A DNA stretch of 64,000 nucleotides, from contig JAQFVV010000152.1 in the NCBI GenBank assembly GCA_028023455.1, positions 624,001 through 688,000 on the forward strand. Direction: 5' to 3'. The translations under genes were made by a program, and so were the position numbers. The DNA comes from Epiperipatus broadwayi. Taxonomy: Eukaryota > Onychophora > Udeonychophora > Euonychophora > Peripatidae. Positions 1-10,471 of this stretch are shown piece after piece. Numbering within the stretch: position 1 is the first letter of the stretch; each line of letters begins with the position of its first letter. A model generated the notes under the pieces. It had not been told where the DNA came from. It worked only from the letters and a program-made list of their open reading frames with translations, and did no database searches.

Positions 1-1128
1 GGTTTGAGTATTATTAGTTTCATTAATATGCATTTTGAATTTATTAGTATTATAAGATTTTTCATCTATGTCAGCAGAAATCACAAAGATTTTATTATTA
101 GTAGATTTATCATTAACAAATTGTTTACTATATTGTCCCTTATTTTTAATTATTTGAGGTTTACTCACTTTAACTTTTTTGTCACTAGGTTTTATTCCTG
201 GCTTAACAATACTTTTTATAATATTAGTATCAGTTTTATCAGTTTCAGGTCTTACATGATTAAGTTCTTTTTGTTCAGTCAAATTTATTAGCGCTTCTTT
301 TAAAAATATATTTTCTTTAGATAAATTATCTAATTTTTGTTCAATTGTAACAACATGACATAAAAGTGATTTGAAATTTAACAAAATTTGCTTACAAAAA
401 TCACTATTATTAATAGATCCTACTATATCTTCCTCCAAATTAAATGTATCATTTGAAGAAATATTTGATGTAATATTGTCTTCATTATCAATAAGATTAA
501 AATCGGTTTGTGTATCATAATTAAAAGTAATCTTGTCTTTTAACTGAGTCAAATCAGAATCAATTCCATTACAATCAGGACATTGATAACAATTAATGTC
601 ATTCAATATAAGCAAATTTAAGTCTACTGAATTTAATTTTAGACATTTTCCATGAAATCTCCTTGAACAAATTCCAGAGCAAGATATAGACAATTGTTCA
701 TTATTAATATCAGAAAAACAAAACTGACATATTTTATTGCAATTAGTATTATTATTATCCTGTGTAACTTGATCAATTATTTTATTTTTTTGTTTAATAG
801 TTGATTGCTTATTTCTATTAAATCCAATATCTTGTTTGAGTTGATCAGATATTTTATTTTCTCTAGTTTCAAGAGTAATATCATCTTCCTCCAATGATGT
901 TTGTCCTACTAAAGTAGTTTCACAAACCTCCATTTTGTTTTCAACATTTGAATTATTATTACATTTTTCACATATATAACAATCCATTACTTCTTCATTT
1001 TTATGCTGAAATGCCACAGTAAGTTTTAAGCATGATACATGAAATTTTTTATCACATATATTACATTTAATTCTTGCTTGCTTACCAAAAATAAGTCCGT
1101 TGCATAAATCACACGGTGTTCCACCCAT
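1..1128 (-). CDS. LINE ORF1 with two PHD-type zinc fingers (partial, runs off left edge)
   Basis: The minus strand is open from an ATG at 1128 to the window edge: 376 codons without a stop, with the C-terminus outside. Near the N-terminus is a cysteine/histidine cluster: CDLC, then CNIC, FHVSC and CYICEKC, a PHD-like C4-H-C3 layout. A second cluster lies at about residues 145-200: CQFC, CSGIC, FHGKC and CYQCPDC. The rest is Asn/Lys-rich, with a probable coiled coil around residues 265-300. PHD fingers are known in ORF1 proteins of CR1-like non-LTR retrotransposons, where ORF1 is an RNA-binding or chaperone-like protein. I infer ORF1 of a LINE whose ORF2 would lie left of the window. The same-strand LINE copies just to the right support this. 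The uninterrupted frame suggests a young copy. A host PHD protein is possible but less likely. Confidence 0.72.
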   Translation of the reverse strand, partial: MGGTPCDLCNGLIFGKQARIKCNICDKKFHVSCLKLTVAFQHKNEEVMDCYICEKCNNNSNVENKMEVCETTLVGQTSLEEDDITLETRENKISDQLKQDIGFNRNKQSTIKQKNKIIDQVTQDNNNTNCNKICQFCFSDINNEQLSISCSGICSRRFHGKCLKLNSVDLNLLILNDINCYQCPDCNGIDSDLTQLKDKITFNYDTQTDFNLIDNEDNITSNISSNDTFNLEEDIVGSINNSDFCKQILLNFKSLLCHVVTIEQKLDNLSKENIFLKEALINLTEQKELNHVRPETDKTDTNIIKSIVKPGIKPSDKKVKVSKPQIIKNKGQYSKQFVNDKSTNNKIFVISADIDEKSYNTNKFKMHINETNNTQT

Positions 1129-1297
1129 TGTTAAAAGTTTTTCTACTTTTTTATACTTTCTGCTAATATTTTAAAATCCAAAATAAAATTGAATTAATAT
1201 TAATGCAGAATTAATATACTTTTGCTATTTTTAAAGTTGATTATTTATTTATTTATTTCTATTTTTGACTATTTAAATGACAATATTTTTCAGACGT

Positions 1298-1300
<3 letters not shown>

Positions 1301-1344
<44 letters not shown>

Positions 1345-1362
1345 TCAATTCAATTCAATTCA
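1301..1362. repeat. (TAA)n plus AATTC-repeat tail of LINE copy B
   Basis: About 15 TAA units followed by four to five AATTC-like units. On the minus strand these form the 3' end of the LINE fragment at 1363-2287. The 159 bp (AAT)n tract at 2288-2446 plays the same role for the next copy. Confidence 0.75.
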
Positions 1363-2287
1363 ATATCCATTTATTATGTGCATTTCAACATTTACACTTT
1401 AACAGAAATACACAATAAAAAAATAATAATAATAACAATGATAATAATTAAAATTTAAGAAAAACAAAACAAAAAAAAACAATAACAATCAAATGCAAGT
1501 TAAATACATAAAATTATATAAACATATATGTTCATAATTATACATTTAGTTGTTTTTTAACATTCATCACAAATTGATCGCAAAAAATATCAATATTATT
1601 AAAAGTTAGATTATATACCATTTGCAATCTATTAATAACTGATTTACCAAAGAAAGTATTTTTACATATACTAATCTTGAAAGTTTGCATTTCTCTTAAT
1701 AAACGACAAGGTACTTTCAATTCTATTTTTGATATACAGTTACTGACATCAATTTTCCCATCAATCAACTTTTTCAGTAATATCATATCCTTCAACATTC
1801 TCCTTTCTTTCAATACTGTTTTGACAGTTTGACATTCACCCATTATTAATTTATTAAATCTTTTTTCAATATTATATATTTTAGACTGAATATTAATCAG
1901 ATTGAAGTTCCATATACAAGAATTATATTCTAAAACTGTAACAACAAGGGAAAAAATAACCTATATTTTATAAAAATAGATAAATCTCTCCCATATCTCA
2001 AAATACAGCCCATCTTTCTGTATGCTTTATTAATAATACATTTAATATGCGCATTAAAAGTAAAATTGCTACAAAATATAATTCCTAAATCAGATATAGT
2101 CTCTTTATATTTAATAACACCATTCTCAATTTTATATTGATAAACAGATTTTTCAGTTTTATTAGTATAGGAAACAATGCATGTTTTATTAATGTTAATC
2201 TCCATGTTGTTATACCTACACCATATAATAAAACTATCTATATCCTTTTGAACCTCAATATGATCACTATAAGTAATAATTCTTTTA
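1363..2287 (-). pseudogene. LINE copy B: 5'-truncated, frameshifted ORF2 C-terminal part
   Basis: Minus-strand translation from 2287 gives the end of the reverse-transcriptase palm and thumb: a segment WCRYNNMEININKTCIV (RT motif D region), then LGIIFCSNFTFNAHI and NKAYRKMGCILR, typical of Jockey/CR1-like elements. The first frame stops at 1930. A shift near 1950 continues the homology (VLEYNSCIWN, then IEKRFNKLIM) to a stop at 1538. The copy therefore has one clear frameshift and is truncated at its 5' end exactly where the (AAT)n tail of the neighbouring copy begins. It lacks the catalytic FADD motif and is dead. Confidence 0.7.
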
Positions 2288-2446
<159 letters not shown>

Positions 2447-2564
2447 TTTAATTTAATTTAATTTATTAAACATATAATCTCCTTGTGATAAATAAATCAC
2501 GCATGGAGCTTAACAAAAATACATGTGCAAATAAAATAAAAAACATTAATATACAATAAAATAA

Positions 2565-3803
2565 TTAAATAGAAATAAAAAGTTTTTGATTATCATCAAT
2601 TATAATCCAGTTCATAATGAATTTTCTCAAAGTTTTCCTTGATAAGTCATTAACATTAAATCCAATGTTTCTTATAAAAATATTATAAAATCTTGGACCA
2701 AGATAACATTTCTGATATCTGCAATGAGTTTTAAAGTACACTGGTTCAAATAATAAATCAAAATCACTTGAACTAGTCACCATTATTGATGAAGAATTAT
2801 ATTTATTCATTTTTTTGTATTTAATATAATAACACAAAATATTCACTAAAAATAATTGATGAATAGTTAAAACTCCAGCACACTTAAATAATTCAAGTCT
2901 TGGCAAATCCAAAGATTTAAACAAAATAATTCTTAACGTAAAATTTTGTAGTGTTTGCAATGACTTCAAAAAATATGCTGCAGTGCCACCCCATAATGTT
3001 ATACCATAAGAAAGTCTGCTTAAGAAAATTTGTTTATATATACTTAATAAGACAGATTTATTCAAACAATCTCTTAATCTATAAAAAAGAAAATTAAGTT
3101 TTCTTAATCTTACTTGAAGCCAAAGAATATGTTTATCCCAATGTAAATACTCATCCAAAACCAAGCCAAGGTAAGAAATTGTTGAAGTCCTGGTAATTTT
3201 CTGACAAGATGTTTTATTAACATAAGGCAATTGAATTAACAAGTCTTTTGCTGGAATATTTTTAAGAGAATACATTATGTAATTACATTTATTAATATTT
3301 AGCAGTAATCTATTACTGTTCATCCATTGTGTAATTTTAAATAAATCTTCATTCACAAGTTTCTCAAGTAAACTATATGAAACTGCTGAAGTAACCAAAG
3401 CAGTATCATCTGCAAAACAAAAAATGTTAGAATGAAGAGAAAGATCAAGAAGATCATTAATATAAACAGTAAATAACAATGGTCCCAGGACTGAACCTTG
3501 AGGAACTCCATATCTAATTATTTCAGAATCACTCAAAAAATTATTAATTTTCACAAATTGGCTTCTATTACTTAAATAAGATTTAAACCATTCAAGCATA
3601 GCACTCCTTATGCCACAATGGTGTAACTTAATTATTAATATATCATGTGGAACACAGTCAAATGCTTTCCGCAAATCTAAATAAATGCCTATAGTTTTGT
3701 AACCTTTTTCTAAAGATTCAGTGATGACTGAAACATGTTCAGATAAAGCCAGACTATCTGAGACACGCATAGATATTTTCTTACTGAGCCACGAGCTTAG
3801 CAT
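2565..3803 (-). CDS. LINE reverse transcriptase (ORF2, 5'-truncated, copy A)
   Basis: An uninterrupted 412-codon frame. Visible RT motifs in order: LDLRKAFDCVPHDIL (motif A catalytic Asp), YGVPQGSVLGPLLFTVYIND (motif B), FCFADDTALV (motif C with both Asp) and SNRLLLNINKCNYI (motif D). A long thumb and C-terminal region follows, with LGLVLDEYLHWDKHI and YGITLWGG. This is a Jockey/CR1-type non-LTR retrotransposon polymerase, which copies its RNA at a nicked target site. The endonuclease and RT fingers are missing: similarity starts near residue 10, so the first residues are probably flanking sequence read through from a chance ATG. The catalytic core is intact and stop-free, so insertion was recent. 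The element ends in the (AAT)n tail at 2288-2446. Confidence 0.85.
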   Translation of the reverse strand: MLSSWLSKKISMRVSDSLALSEHVSVITESLEKGYKTIGIYLDLRKAFDCVPHDILIIKLHHCGIRSAMLEWFKSYLSNRSQFVKINNFLSDSEIIRYGVPQGSVLGPLLFTVYINDLLDLSLHSNIFCFADDTALVTSAVSYSLLEKLVNEDLFKITQWMNSNRLLLNINKCNYIMYSLKNIPAKDLLIQLPYVNKTSCQKITRTSTISYLGLVLDEYLHWDKHILWLQVRLRKLNFLFYRLRDCLNKSVLLSIYKQIFLSRLSYGITLWGGTAAYFLKSLQTLQNFTLRIILFKSLDLPRLELFKCAGVLTIHQLFLVNILCYYIKYKKMNKYNSSSIMVTSSSDFDLLFEPVYFKTHCRYQKCYLGPRFYNIFIRNIGFNVNDLSRKTLRKFIMNWIIIDDNQKLFISI

Positions 3804-4924
3804 CAGCGGGAGACATGGACAGAACCACCTACGGAGCTAAATAGTTAAATGTGCAAAAATACTTAGAAATATGTGTTTTGCGTGCCTGGATCATTTAAAA
3901 GTAAAACAAAGCATTGAAAGATAACTAGCAAACTCAAGCTTTTTAGTTAAATAAATATCTTTAATAAATGACATTTGAAATATTATTAATAATTTAATGG
4001 CCTTCGCTATTCCCCGAAATTAATGAATAACTAATGAGACAATGAAAACCAGATTAATATGCTTGCGGTCTAAATCTTTCCTTCCCAGTTTTATTAAACA
4101 TTGTCAACTCGAATCTGCTCGATAAAGTGCAATAATAAAAATCTTTCGCAAAGCAGTTTCTAATTGCTTTGTGCTAAAACAGAGTTTAAAATGATTTAAG
4201 ATGTATGTCGCTAAATCTGACATATGTAAGAAGCTAATGGCGGACAAAAGAAGCGTTATCGAGGAGATCAAGTTGGCAAACAAAAAAGAAAACTTACTCG
4301 TACTAAATTTTACAAGTATGAATAAAACTGGAAAGGGATTTTTATATGAACAATTAACTAATAAACTTAACCGCAATAGAATTAAAATATTTACACATGG
4401 GAGTAATGAAGAACAGTGAAGGAAAAAGGGTTAAATATCTAGATAGATGATCACATATACATATATCTAACTATTCTAATAAAAATAGTTACATTATAAA
4501 TATCATTAAACACACATTTCATAAATATTCAAGGAAGCAATTATAAAAAGTATGGACAAAAAGGGTAGCATAATAAATAGTTCATGAGGAGAGATATGAT
4601 TACCATCCTTATTCCTTGGTCATGTTCCATCGACGGGCGTAGCTTGATCCGTCTGATGAGATGTGTTTGTCCGGACAAGGAAAGTGGAAATCGGTAGCAT
4701 GGTTTCACAAAAAGTCCTCCAGACATGGCACAGAGTTCAAATGACGATTGAGTAAATACTACGGCATTTTTCTGGTATCGAGGAACCCTCGGCGGTAGAC
4801 AAAGTTATTTATTTGCCTAGCCAAGCATGGTAGACTCCATCGAATTCATATAATAAAATCACAACAGGCAACAGCAAAATTTCTAAAGTTCTCCACGGAG
4901 CAATCTGACAGCCCGCAAGAATAC
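3804..4924. other. No recognised gene; one short unassigned open frame
   Basis: A + strand frame at 4201-4419 (72 codons, Lys/Asn-rich, ending GSNEEQ) can be extended upstream through one stop. It vaguely resembles the C-terminal part of a LINE ORF1, but I cannot assign it. The segment 4600-4800 is less AT-rich than its surroundings and may be a repeat edge. Confidence 0.3.
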
Positions 4925-5033
4925 TCTGAATGAATAATCTTTTCCAAAAGGAAAATCTGAATGACTGATCTTTTCCAAAAGGAAAATCTGAATGAACTTT
5001 TTCCAAAAGGAAACTCTGATTGCCTAATCTTTT
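4925..5033. repeat. Tandem repeat, about 31 bp unit, 3.6 copies
   Basis: Units at 4925-4955, 4956-4986, 4987-5014 (shortened by 3 bp) and a partial unit at 5015-5033 share TCTGAATGA and CTTTTCCAAAAGGAAAA. Each unit contains the small palindrome TTTTCCAAAAGGAAAA. There are no spacers of the kind a CRISPR array would have. Confidence 0.85.
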
Positions 5034-5614
5034 GTTCTCCCTTTTATTTATACCCTCTCTGTCAGCTACCTTCTATTGTTTGTATGATCTCAGATCTTGA
5101 TAAGCCTCCCCATGCTCCTTTGTTTCAAAGTAACACCTTCTAAAAATAACTTTTACTTTTTTACTCTAAATTTCTTTCTTTAAACTTTGGGATTTTATTA
5201 ATTAAAAAAAGAAAGAGAAGGCCATCTTTAATTTGACTTGAATGGGCTTAACTAATTAAAAATATACATTCTTTTAGAAAATGTTGGTGGGCTTATCTCA
5301 AAATCAAATCATACTAAATATTTGAACAAAAAGTAAAATACATTCTTATTTCTTTTAATAAAATAAGCATTTTATTTCAGCAGAATTTTGCATTAACTCA
5401 TATATATATGCTTGACGTATATATATGTTTGACTAAACGGTTTTCACAAGTAATCTTTTTAACAGCAATTTAATGTTACAATGGAATTTATTTAAAAGAA
5501 AATATTTAATAAACGTAATTAATTTTAGCTGTAATGCAAAACCCTGCTGATATTGGACTATAAACTTAATTTAGATTTATAATATTAATCAAGTTTATAG
5601 GAAGATGTGAAGCA

Positions 5615-5905
5615 TGGATTGGACTTCAGATCCATTGCTTCAGTACTGTAACTTCTCCTTATACAGAGTCAAGAATCTCTCAGCAACTATGTCCAGATAA
5701 ACATGTTAGCCACTTTGACTTCCCTTCCATTCCCCACACTAGGCTTTTCCACATTCTTCTCTATTGTGCTCTATCCCATTTCCACATTATAATCTTTGTC
5801 AACTGATGGCCTTTATATCTAAATCCCTCTTGTCTTTTTCCAAACCCAATATAAAAACCAATAAGCCACTTTCTGTATAATCACTTTGTTTGTGTTTATT
5901 CTTCC
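5615..5905 (-). mobile_element. 3' fragment of LINE family 2
   Basis: Closely matches the 3' end of the LINE at 52360-52640 in the same orientation, sharing for example GAATCTCTCAGCAA, TTTTCCAAACCCAA and TTTCTGTATAATCAC. A third, shorter piece sits at 21020-21125. The fragment covers the end of the reverse-transcriptase gene and the 3' UTR and is 5'-truncated, as is usual for LINE insertions. No functional reading frame remains. Confidence 0.8.
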
Positions 5906-6640
5906 AAATTATAAAATCTAGGAAGTAGTGTCATCTGTAAAAAGCTGAATAATTTATGATTACAAGTTAATACTCAAATAGAGAGTTACCCTTATCACAT
6001 ACTATATAAACAATTAAATGTACTTTATACATCTGGATCGCTTTTTATGTGGATTTTTTAAATGTGATTTTAAAGTTATCTGATTTTTCTTCTTAATATT
6101 CTTTTATGCGTTTTTCTTTTATGAGATAAAGAAGTTCATATTTCACTTTAAATTAAGGTTTTCCCATTTTATATACATGCATTAAATTTTACATACTTTA
6201 AATGCCTATGGAAAAAGGTTTGGCAATAAATTTAGATACGTAGAATATTTAGAAAAAGATAATGAAACAGAAATGGAACATGTTTGTTTCACAGCAAAAA
6301 TGATTTGAGAAAGTCTTCAATTTTCTAATCAATTGGAAAATCATTTCCTTGTTAATAACATGAATTAAGAACTAAATTCCAATGAGAGCTAAATAGTTGT
6401 ATCTCTGTGTTATGCATGTGTATGTTTATATTTCATATATACGTGGAGAAACTGTTAAACAGAAAAAAGTTACAAGTAAAAATATTTAAGAACTTTTAAT
6501 TTCTACTTAAAAAGAATATATCTTTAAAAGTTTTTAAATATTTTTACTTATAACTTTTTTCTGTCTAAAAGTTTGTCCATGTATATATGTGTATAAAAAA
6601 AATTTAACTATTAATCATTATTAACATACTCGTGGATGCA
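5906..6640. other. Unassigned AT-rich sequence with a 150 bp inverted repeat
   Basis: No coding potential recognised. An inverted repeat lies at about 6443-6592: the left arm contains AGAAAAAAGTTACAAGTAAA and the right arm its complement TTACTTATAACTTTTTTCTG. It looks like a small foldback or MITE-like element. Confidence 0.5.
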
Positions 6641-6664
6641 TGTTATATATATAGTTGCATTTGT

Positions 6665-6712
6665 GGAAGTGCATTCTCTAACCACTAGACATAGCAGCCT
6701 GGATAGTGCAAG
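6665..6712 (-). repeat. tRNA-like (SINE) fragment
   Basis: On the minus strand, CTATGTCTAGTGGTTAGAGA resembles a tRNA D-arm/A-box. No convincing B-box follows. Read as a decayed tRNA-derived SINE head, not a tRNA gene. Confidence 0.35.
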
Positions 6713-6734
6713 CTTCATAAACACTTAGTAAAAG

Positions 6735-7160
6735 TTTAATTACCAATTACGCTGTCGACAGAAAACCATTAACACAGCACGAGACTGAAGTTGATGCTTA
6801 TTGTACTTCTTGTGATGAATCTGATTTCTTATCAGTTTACAAATGAACACATATTGTCAAATAGTGGTAATGATTAAAATATGTATGAAAAATATATAAT
6901 TAAATAGTGTAGTTAATAAAAAGAGCAAAAAAAGTTTGTATTGTATCAATTTTTTTCAAATATTTGAAATTTTATATTCGTTATACTTTATTTCCTTATT
7001 TTTTTTTATGAGAATTTTAAAGTAATTTTACCTTGTTGCTTTGGTTTTATGCCATTTTTTGAAAATTACGAAACCTATCACTCATTTTTCAAGGTAAGTT
7101 AAGTCTATTTTTGTGTGATTTTTTTAATGCGGGTTTTTTGTGGAACCTATCTACCACATA
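6735..7160 (+). repeat. Interspersed repeat W, copy 1
   Basis: This segment occurs again in inverted orientation at 20720-21175. Shared blocks include AAAACCATTAACACA, ATCACTCATTTTTCAAG and the stretch around GTGGAACCTATCTA. Copy 2 is interrupted by a LINE family 2 fragment. No coding content or terminal repeats recognised. Confidence 0.7.
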
Positions 7161-7980
7161 AAAAGAGAACCAGGTGTATATTAAAAACATAATAAGTTGA
7201 TTTAATGCTATAAAATTTAATATAGTAATATTAAATTTTATACATTAAATGCATATTGTTATTTCATATAATTTATATTTAAGTAAAGATTATGTCATAA
7301 TTCTTCAATTCAAAAAAAATATAATAATTTATAACAAGAGCAAGATGTCTGGTATTTTAATAACAAATTGCATTTCCGTCATTTACACACACACAGTGAC
7401 CTTTATTCTGATTGCAAATGCTTATGAAAAAGCAAGTATAATATTTTTTTTTTATTTTTTTCTTATTTTCATGTCTGCTATTGATAAATCATATTTATTT
7501 AGTAGGGGTTAGAGAAGATGATCGTTTGTATAAACATCCAAATACACAAACTCTTCTTTTTATTGGTATTTTTCTTATTTTAAACTCATATTTATTAGCA
7601 TGGTAATGAATATTGAACTTAATATCCAATAAATATTGAAAATATATTTGTGTGGTAACATTATTCTTGCACTGGACTGAATAAAAGTTTCATTTCTAAA
7701 GACTTTTTTTCTTCTAGCCCTCCCAGAAATACACATGCACACATACATAAATAACATATAAAAATTATATTAATTTTAATAAGCTGTAAACAACTTTATG
7801 GTTTATCAGTTGATAATATAAACCTATTGATAGAACAACCAAATTCAAAAACACCTCTACGATAATTCACAAATCATATTCCTAAAGAATCATATATTTA
7901 TCTAAATAAATACAAAAATAGAAAAGTAGTTAGACAAATAATTAGATAGATAGATATGTAGGTAAATATACATATATAAA
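7161..7980. other. No gene recognised
   Basis: AT-rich sequence. An 87-codon + strand frame at 7249-7512 is hydrophobic and unrecognised. It has no visible splice context or homology and is probably chance. Confidence 0.4.
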
Positions 7981-8140
7981 GTAAGGGAATCAAGTCACAC
8001 ATCATGTGACTTAATTTAATAAGCTTGTATTTACACATATAAATATAATTAGCATCATAATAGCTCTAAACAAACTTATTTCTTCTGATAAATGCCACAA
8101 GAGAAAGCATTTAAAATCTCTATTATTTTATCTCTATTCC

Positions 8141-8190
8141 CAATCCCCAAACTGGTTTCAAGCTTATGTCTCTCATCAATGATGCACTAG
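8141..8190 (-). ncRNA. Hammerhead-ribozyme-like motif (P1 left arm, degenerate)
   Basis: Minus strand: UUGAUGA (C3 changed to U) at 8179-8173, a short stem II (GAGAC/GCUU, imperfect), GAAAC, a two-base loop CA and then the GUU cleavage triplet, followed by UGGGGA. Stem I is weak, with at least one mismatch. Probably inactive as it stands. Confidence 0.55.
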
Positions 8191-8546
8191 GACACTCAGA
8201 TACTAGATCTGAAATGCAAACTCAAGCCCAGCATTCATGGAATACTTAACTATTAAGTAGAAAATCTGAAATTTTCAGACATCTATATGTCTTTAAAACC
8301 ATCTGGCTAACATAAATAGCAATATGGGACTGAATAAAATTCAGATCCACTATATATTAATAGTTTTAGCAATATAACATTGCCAAAGCCTCAAAAGGCA
8401 TACTATAATAATAAGGTAATCAAGTCATACATCACATGATTTAATTTAATAAGCTTATGCTTACAAATATAAATATAATGAGTGTGCTAATAGCTCTAAA
8501 CAAGCTTTTTTTTGAGTTTATATTTTAGATCTAGTGTCTGAATGTT

Positions 8547-8596
8547 CTAGCGTCTCACTGATGAAAGCCATCAGCTCGAAACTAGTTTGGGAATAG
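8547..8596 (+). ncRNA. Hammerhead-ribozyme-like motif (P1 right arm)
   Basis: CUGAUGA at 8558-8564, stem II AGC/GCU with loop CAUCA (A.C at the 10.1/11.1 pair), GAAAC at 8578-8582, a two-base loop UA, and GUU at 8585-8587 as cleavage triplet. Stem I pairs UCUCA (8553-8557) with UGGGA (8588-8592), with an outer CUA/UAG. The conserved core is complete. The two-base-pair stem III resembles hammerheads thought to work as dimers. The only unusual features are the A.C pair and U17. Confidence 0.68.
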
Positions 8597-8696
8597 GGAT
8601 AATTCTAGATAGAAATTTTAAATGCTTTCTCTTGTGGTATTTATTGGGGGGGACGACTTGTTTTGAGCTATTAGCATACTAATATATATATATATA

Positions 8697-8945
8697 TGAA
8701 AAACAAAAACAAGTTATAATCACGTAACCTGCTATCGATTGTATTTATGATCAATAGATGGTGTTTTACCAAAACTACCGAACAAGCATATATTTGTTTA
8801 TATAAACGTCAAAAGAGTCAGAATTCACTATCTGAAGGTGAGCAAACGAAAGAGATAGTGAATTCTGACTCGTTTGACGTTTATCTAAACAAATATACGC
8901 TTGTTCGGTGGTTTTGGTAAAATGACATCTATTGATCATATATAT
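8697..8945. mobile_element. Inverted-repeat element P2 (hammerhead centre deleted)
   Basis: Left arm 8748-8832 and right arm 8852-8940 are near-perfect inverted copies around a roughly 20 bp centre, for example AGAGTCAGAATTCACTATCT against AGATAGTGAATTCTGACTC. The arms match the outer arms of element P3 (25010-25465). P2 therefore looks like the same family with the ribozyme-bearing middle lost. Confidence 0.75.
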
Positions 8946-9363
8946 ATATAATTTATCATTATCTTGTTTGTTCTTGTTAATAATACATTGGCTGAAACAT
9001 TTCTAATGTTGGCTAAAGAAAAGATTTATTATATGTATTTATTTTTATTAAATGTAGCTGAGCAAAAACCAAATTCATAACACTCACGGGTTGGTTGAGT
9101 ATGCTGCAGTAATTATTGATGAAGTATTAATGATTTAAATTAGCTATTTAAATATGTTCCACTTGCTTGAGATTAGGATACTGTTTTCTTTTTTGGTAAT
9201 GATGAGGATGTTGTTAGTAATAAACCACGTTTCTTTCACTGTTCTTTTTTTGTTATCTCACTCTGTGCAAATAATTGTTCTTTGGGTTGATCGTTTGGCC
9301 AAGTTTTGTTCATACTCGCAAAAAACTGATTTACATTTATTATTTTTTACTCACTTGTTTAAA
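8946..9363. other. No gene recognised (NOS intron)
   Basis: AT-rich sequence upstream of the microsatellite. I looked for the preceding NOS exon here and did not find it. Confidence 0.4.
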
Positions 9364-9395
9364 TAGGTAGGTAGGTAGGTAGGTAAGTAGGTAGG

Positions 9396-9469
<74 letters not shown>
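9364..9469. repeat. (TAGG)n(TAGA)n microsatellite
   Basis: About seven TAGG-type units followed by about 18 TAGA units, ending 125 bp before the NOS exon. Open frames across it (repeats of SIYL) are artefacts of the repeat. Confidence 0.95.
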
Positions 9470-9593
9470 TGTAGACAAATGGAGAGGTGGATAGATAGAC
9501 AAAAAGATAGATTGTAAGTATATATATTACACAAATAGGTAGATGGATATATATAGATAGATTGATTAATATAAATATATAATTTTTTAATAG

Positions 9594-9788
9594 ATTGACT
9601 GTATAACAATCACAGATCATCATTCAGCATCTGATTCTTTCATGAAACATTTAGAGAATGAACAACGATTAAGAGGTGGATGTCCAGCAGACTGGGTTTG
9701 GATAATTCCACCTATTAGTGGGAACTCTATGCCTGTGTATCACCAAGAAATGCTCAATTATCTGCTCAAGCCTTCGTATGAATACCAG
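9594..9788 (+). CDS. NOS: Nitric oxide synthase exon: end of oxygenase domain
   Basis: NOS makes nitric oxide from L-arginine, using NADPH, O2, heme, tetrahydrobiopterin, FMN and FAD. This exon encodes 65 codons, beginning around [19 protein letters not shown] and continuing [21 protein letters not shown] and PSYEYQ. The two Trp of PADWVW lie in the pterin-binding and dimer-interface region, and the NY of HQEMLNY lies near the heme propionates in known NOS structures. The acceptor is TTTTTTAATAG before 9594 and the donor GTTAAT at 9789. The exon ends in phase 0. The start phase is inferred because the preceding exon is outside the window. Odd point: the family's nearly invariant SGSxTPVFHQEM reads [12 protein letters not shown] here. 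Confidence 0.95.
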
Positions 9789-10471
9789 GTTAATAAATAT
9801 TCAATTTTAAATAATGTTTATACATATAATTAAATACTGTCTAACACTATACTAGTAATGATATGTAAAGCTTAAAATTAAATTTCTATTAAAATGCTTT
9901 CATGATCAAATAAACTTTCTAAAGATCAATTTGTTAAGATGTACAACTACGACCATGAAAGAATTTTAGTATAAATTTGTTTTTAGCTAATATTCAAACG
10001 TTATACATTTTTCGCTTTTATATATATACGTACATACATTCAAAACGCAATACAATTTTAATATAAAAAAAGATATAGCAAGGCACAGTTATATAACAAA
10101 ATATAAAGTAATATTACAATTTATTATCACGTGGCTTGTCTTGTAGCTGAGTATAGAATAGGAGCGTACTATTTTATAAATTTAATAATATGCTACTTTT
10201 TGGGGGGTGGGTCATTTGCTATTTAAGCTAACTCAGGAATATTTAAATCTTAAATTTATTATTCTACCTTTGCTTTAAATGATGTAGGAAAGAAGCTTGG
10301 TGATTTTATTTATAATATTGACTTTTTTTGGCTGTAGATGGCGCATAAGTATGATTAAAATTTTTGTTTTCAAAGCTAATTTTTTTTTTATTATTAAAAA
10401 TGTTTAATACATTTCTTTCAAAAGCCAAGCTTAAAGGTTATTCTTATTATTTTTTATCCGTTTTTAAATAG
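9789..10471 (+). other. NOS intron, 683 bp
   Basis: GT-AG intron between two phase-0 ends (CAG/GTTAAT and TTTAAATAG/GAT). AT-rich, nothing else recognised. Confidence 0.9.

Larger units (their letters stand above)
7981..8680. mobile_element. Inverted-repeat element P1 with paired hammerhead-like motifs
   Basis: The left arm (about 8045-8210) and right arm (about 8530-8680) are inverted copies: GCCACAAGAGAAAGCATTTA on the left answers TAAATGCTTTCTCTTGTGG on the right, and each carries a hammerhead-like core pointing outward. A direct repeat of about 90 bp is superimposed (7985-8075 and 8410-8500, sharing GATTTAATTTAATAAGCTT or a near variant). This mix of direct and inverted terminal repeats resembles the complex terminal repeats of Penelope-like elements. 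No coding region lies between the arms. Confidence 0.65.

Noticed and set aside
1222-1458. Open frame rich in Asn
   Set aside because: Produced by the (TAA)n microsatellite that forms a LINE tail.
4640-4700. CTGATGAG ... GGAAAG as a possible hammerhead
   Set aside because: The palindrome TTGTCCGGACAA is not positioned as stem II, there is no C before GAAA, and no stem I or cleavage triplet.
4925-5033. CRISPR-like array
   Set aside because: Units are contiguous with no unique spacers, and the setting is eukaryotic.
8946-9593. Upstream NOS exon
   Set aside because: Searched for the conserved oxygenase sequence preceding DHHSA; none seen, so the exon must lie outside or be too divergent to spot.
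9340-9623. Two overlapping minus-strand frames of repeated SIYL residues
   Set aside because: Translation of the TAGG/TAGA microsatellite; no gene signal.
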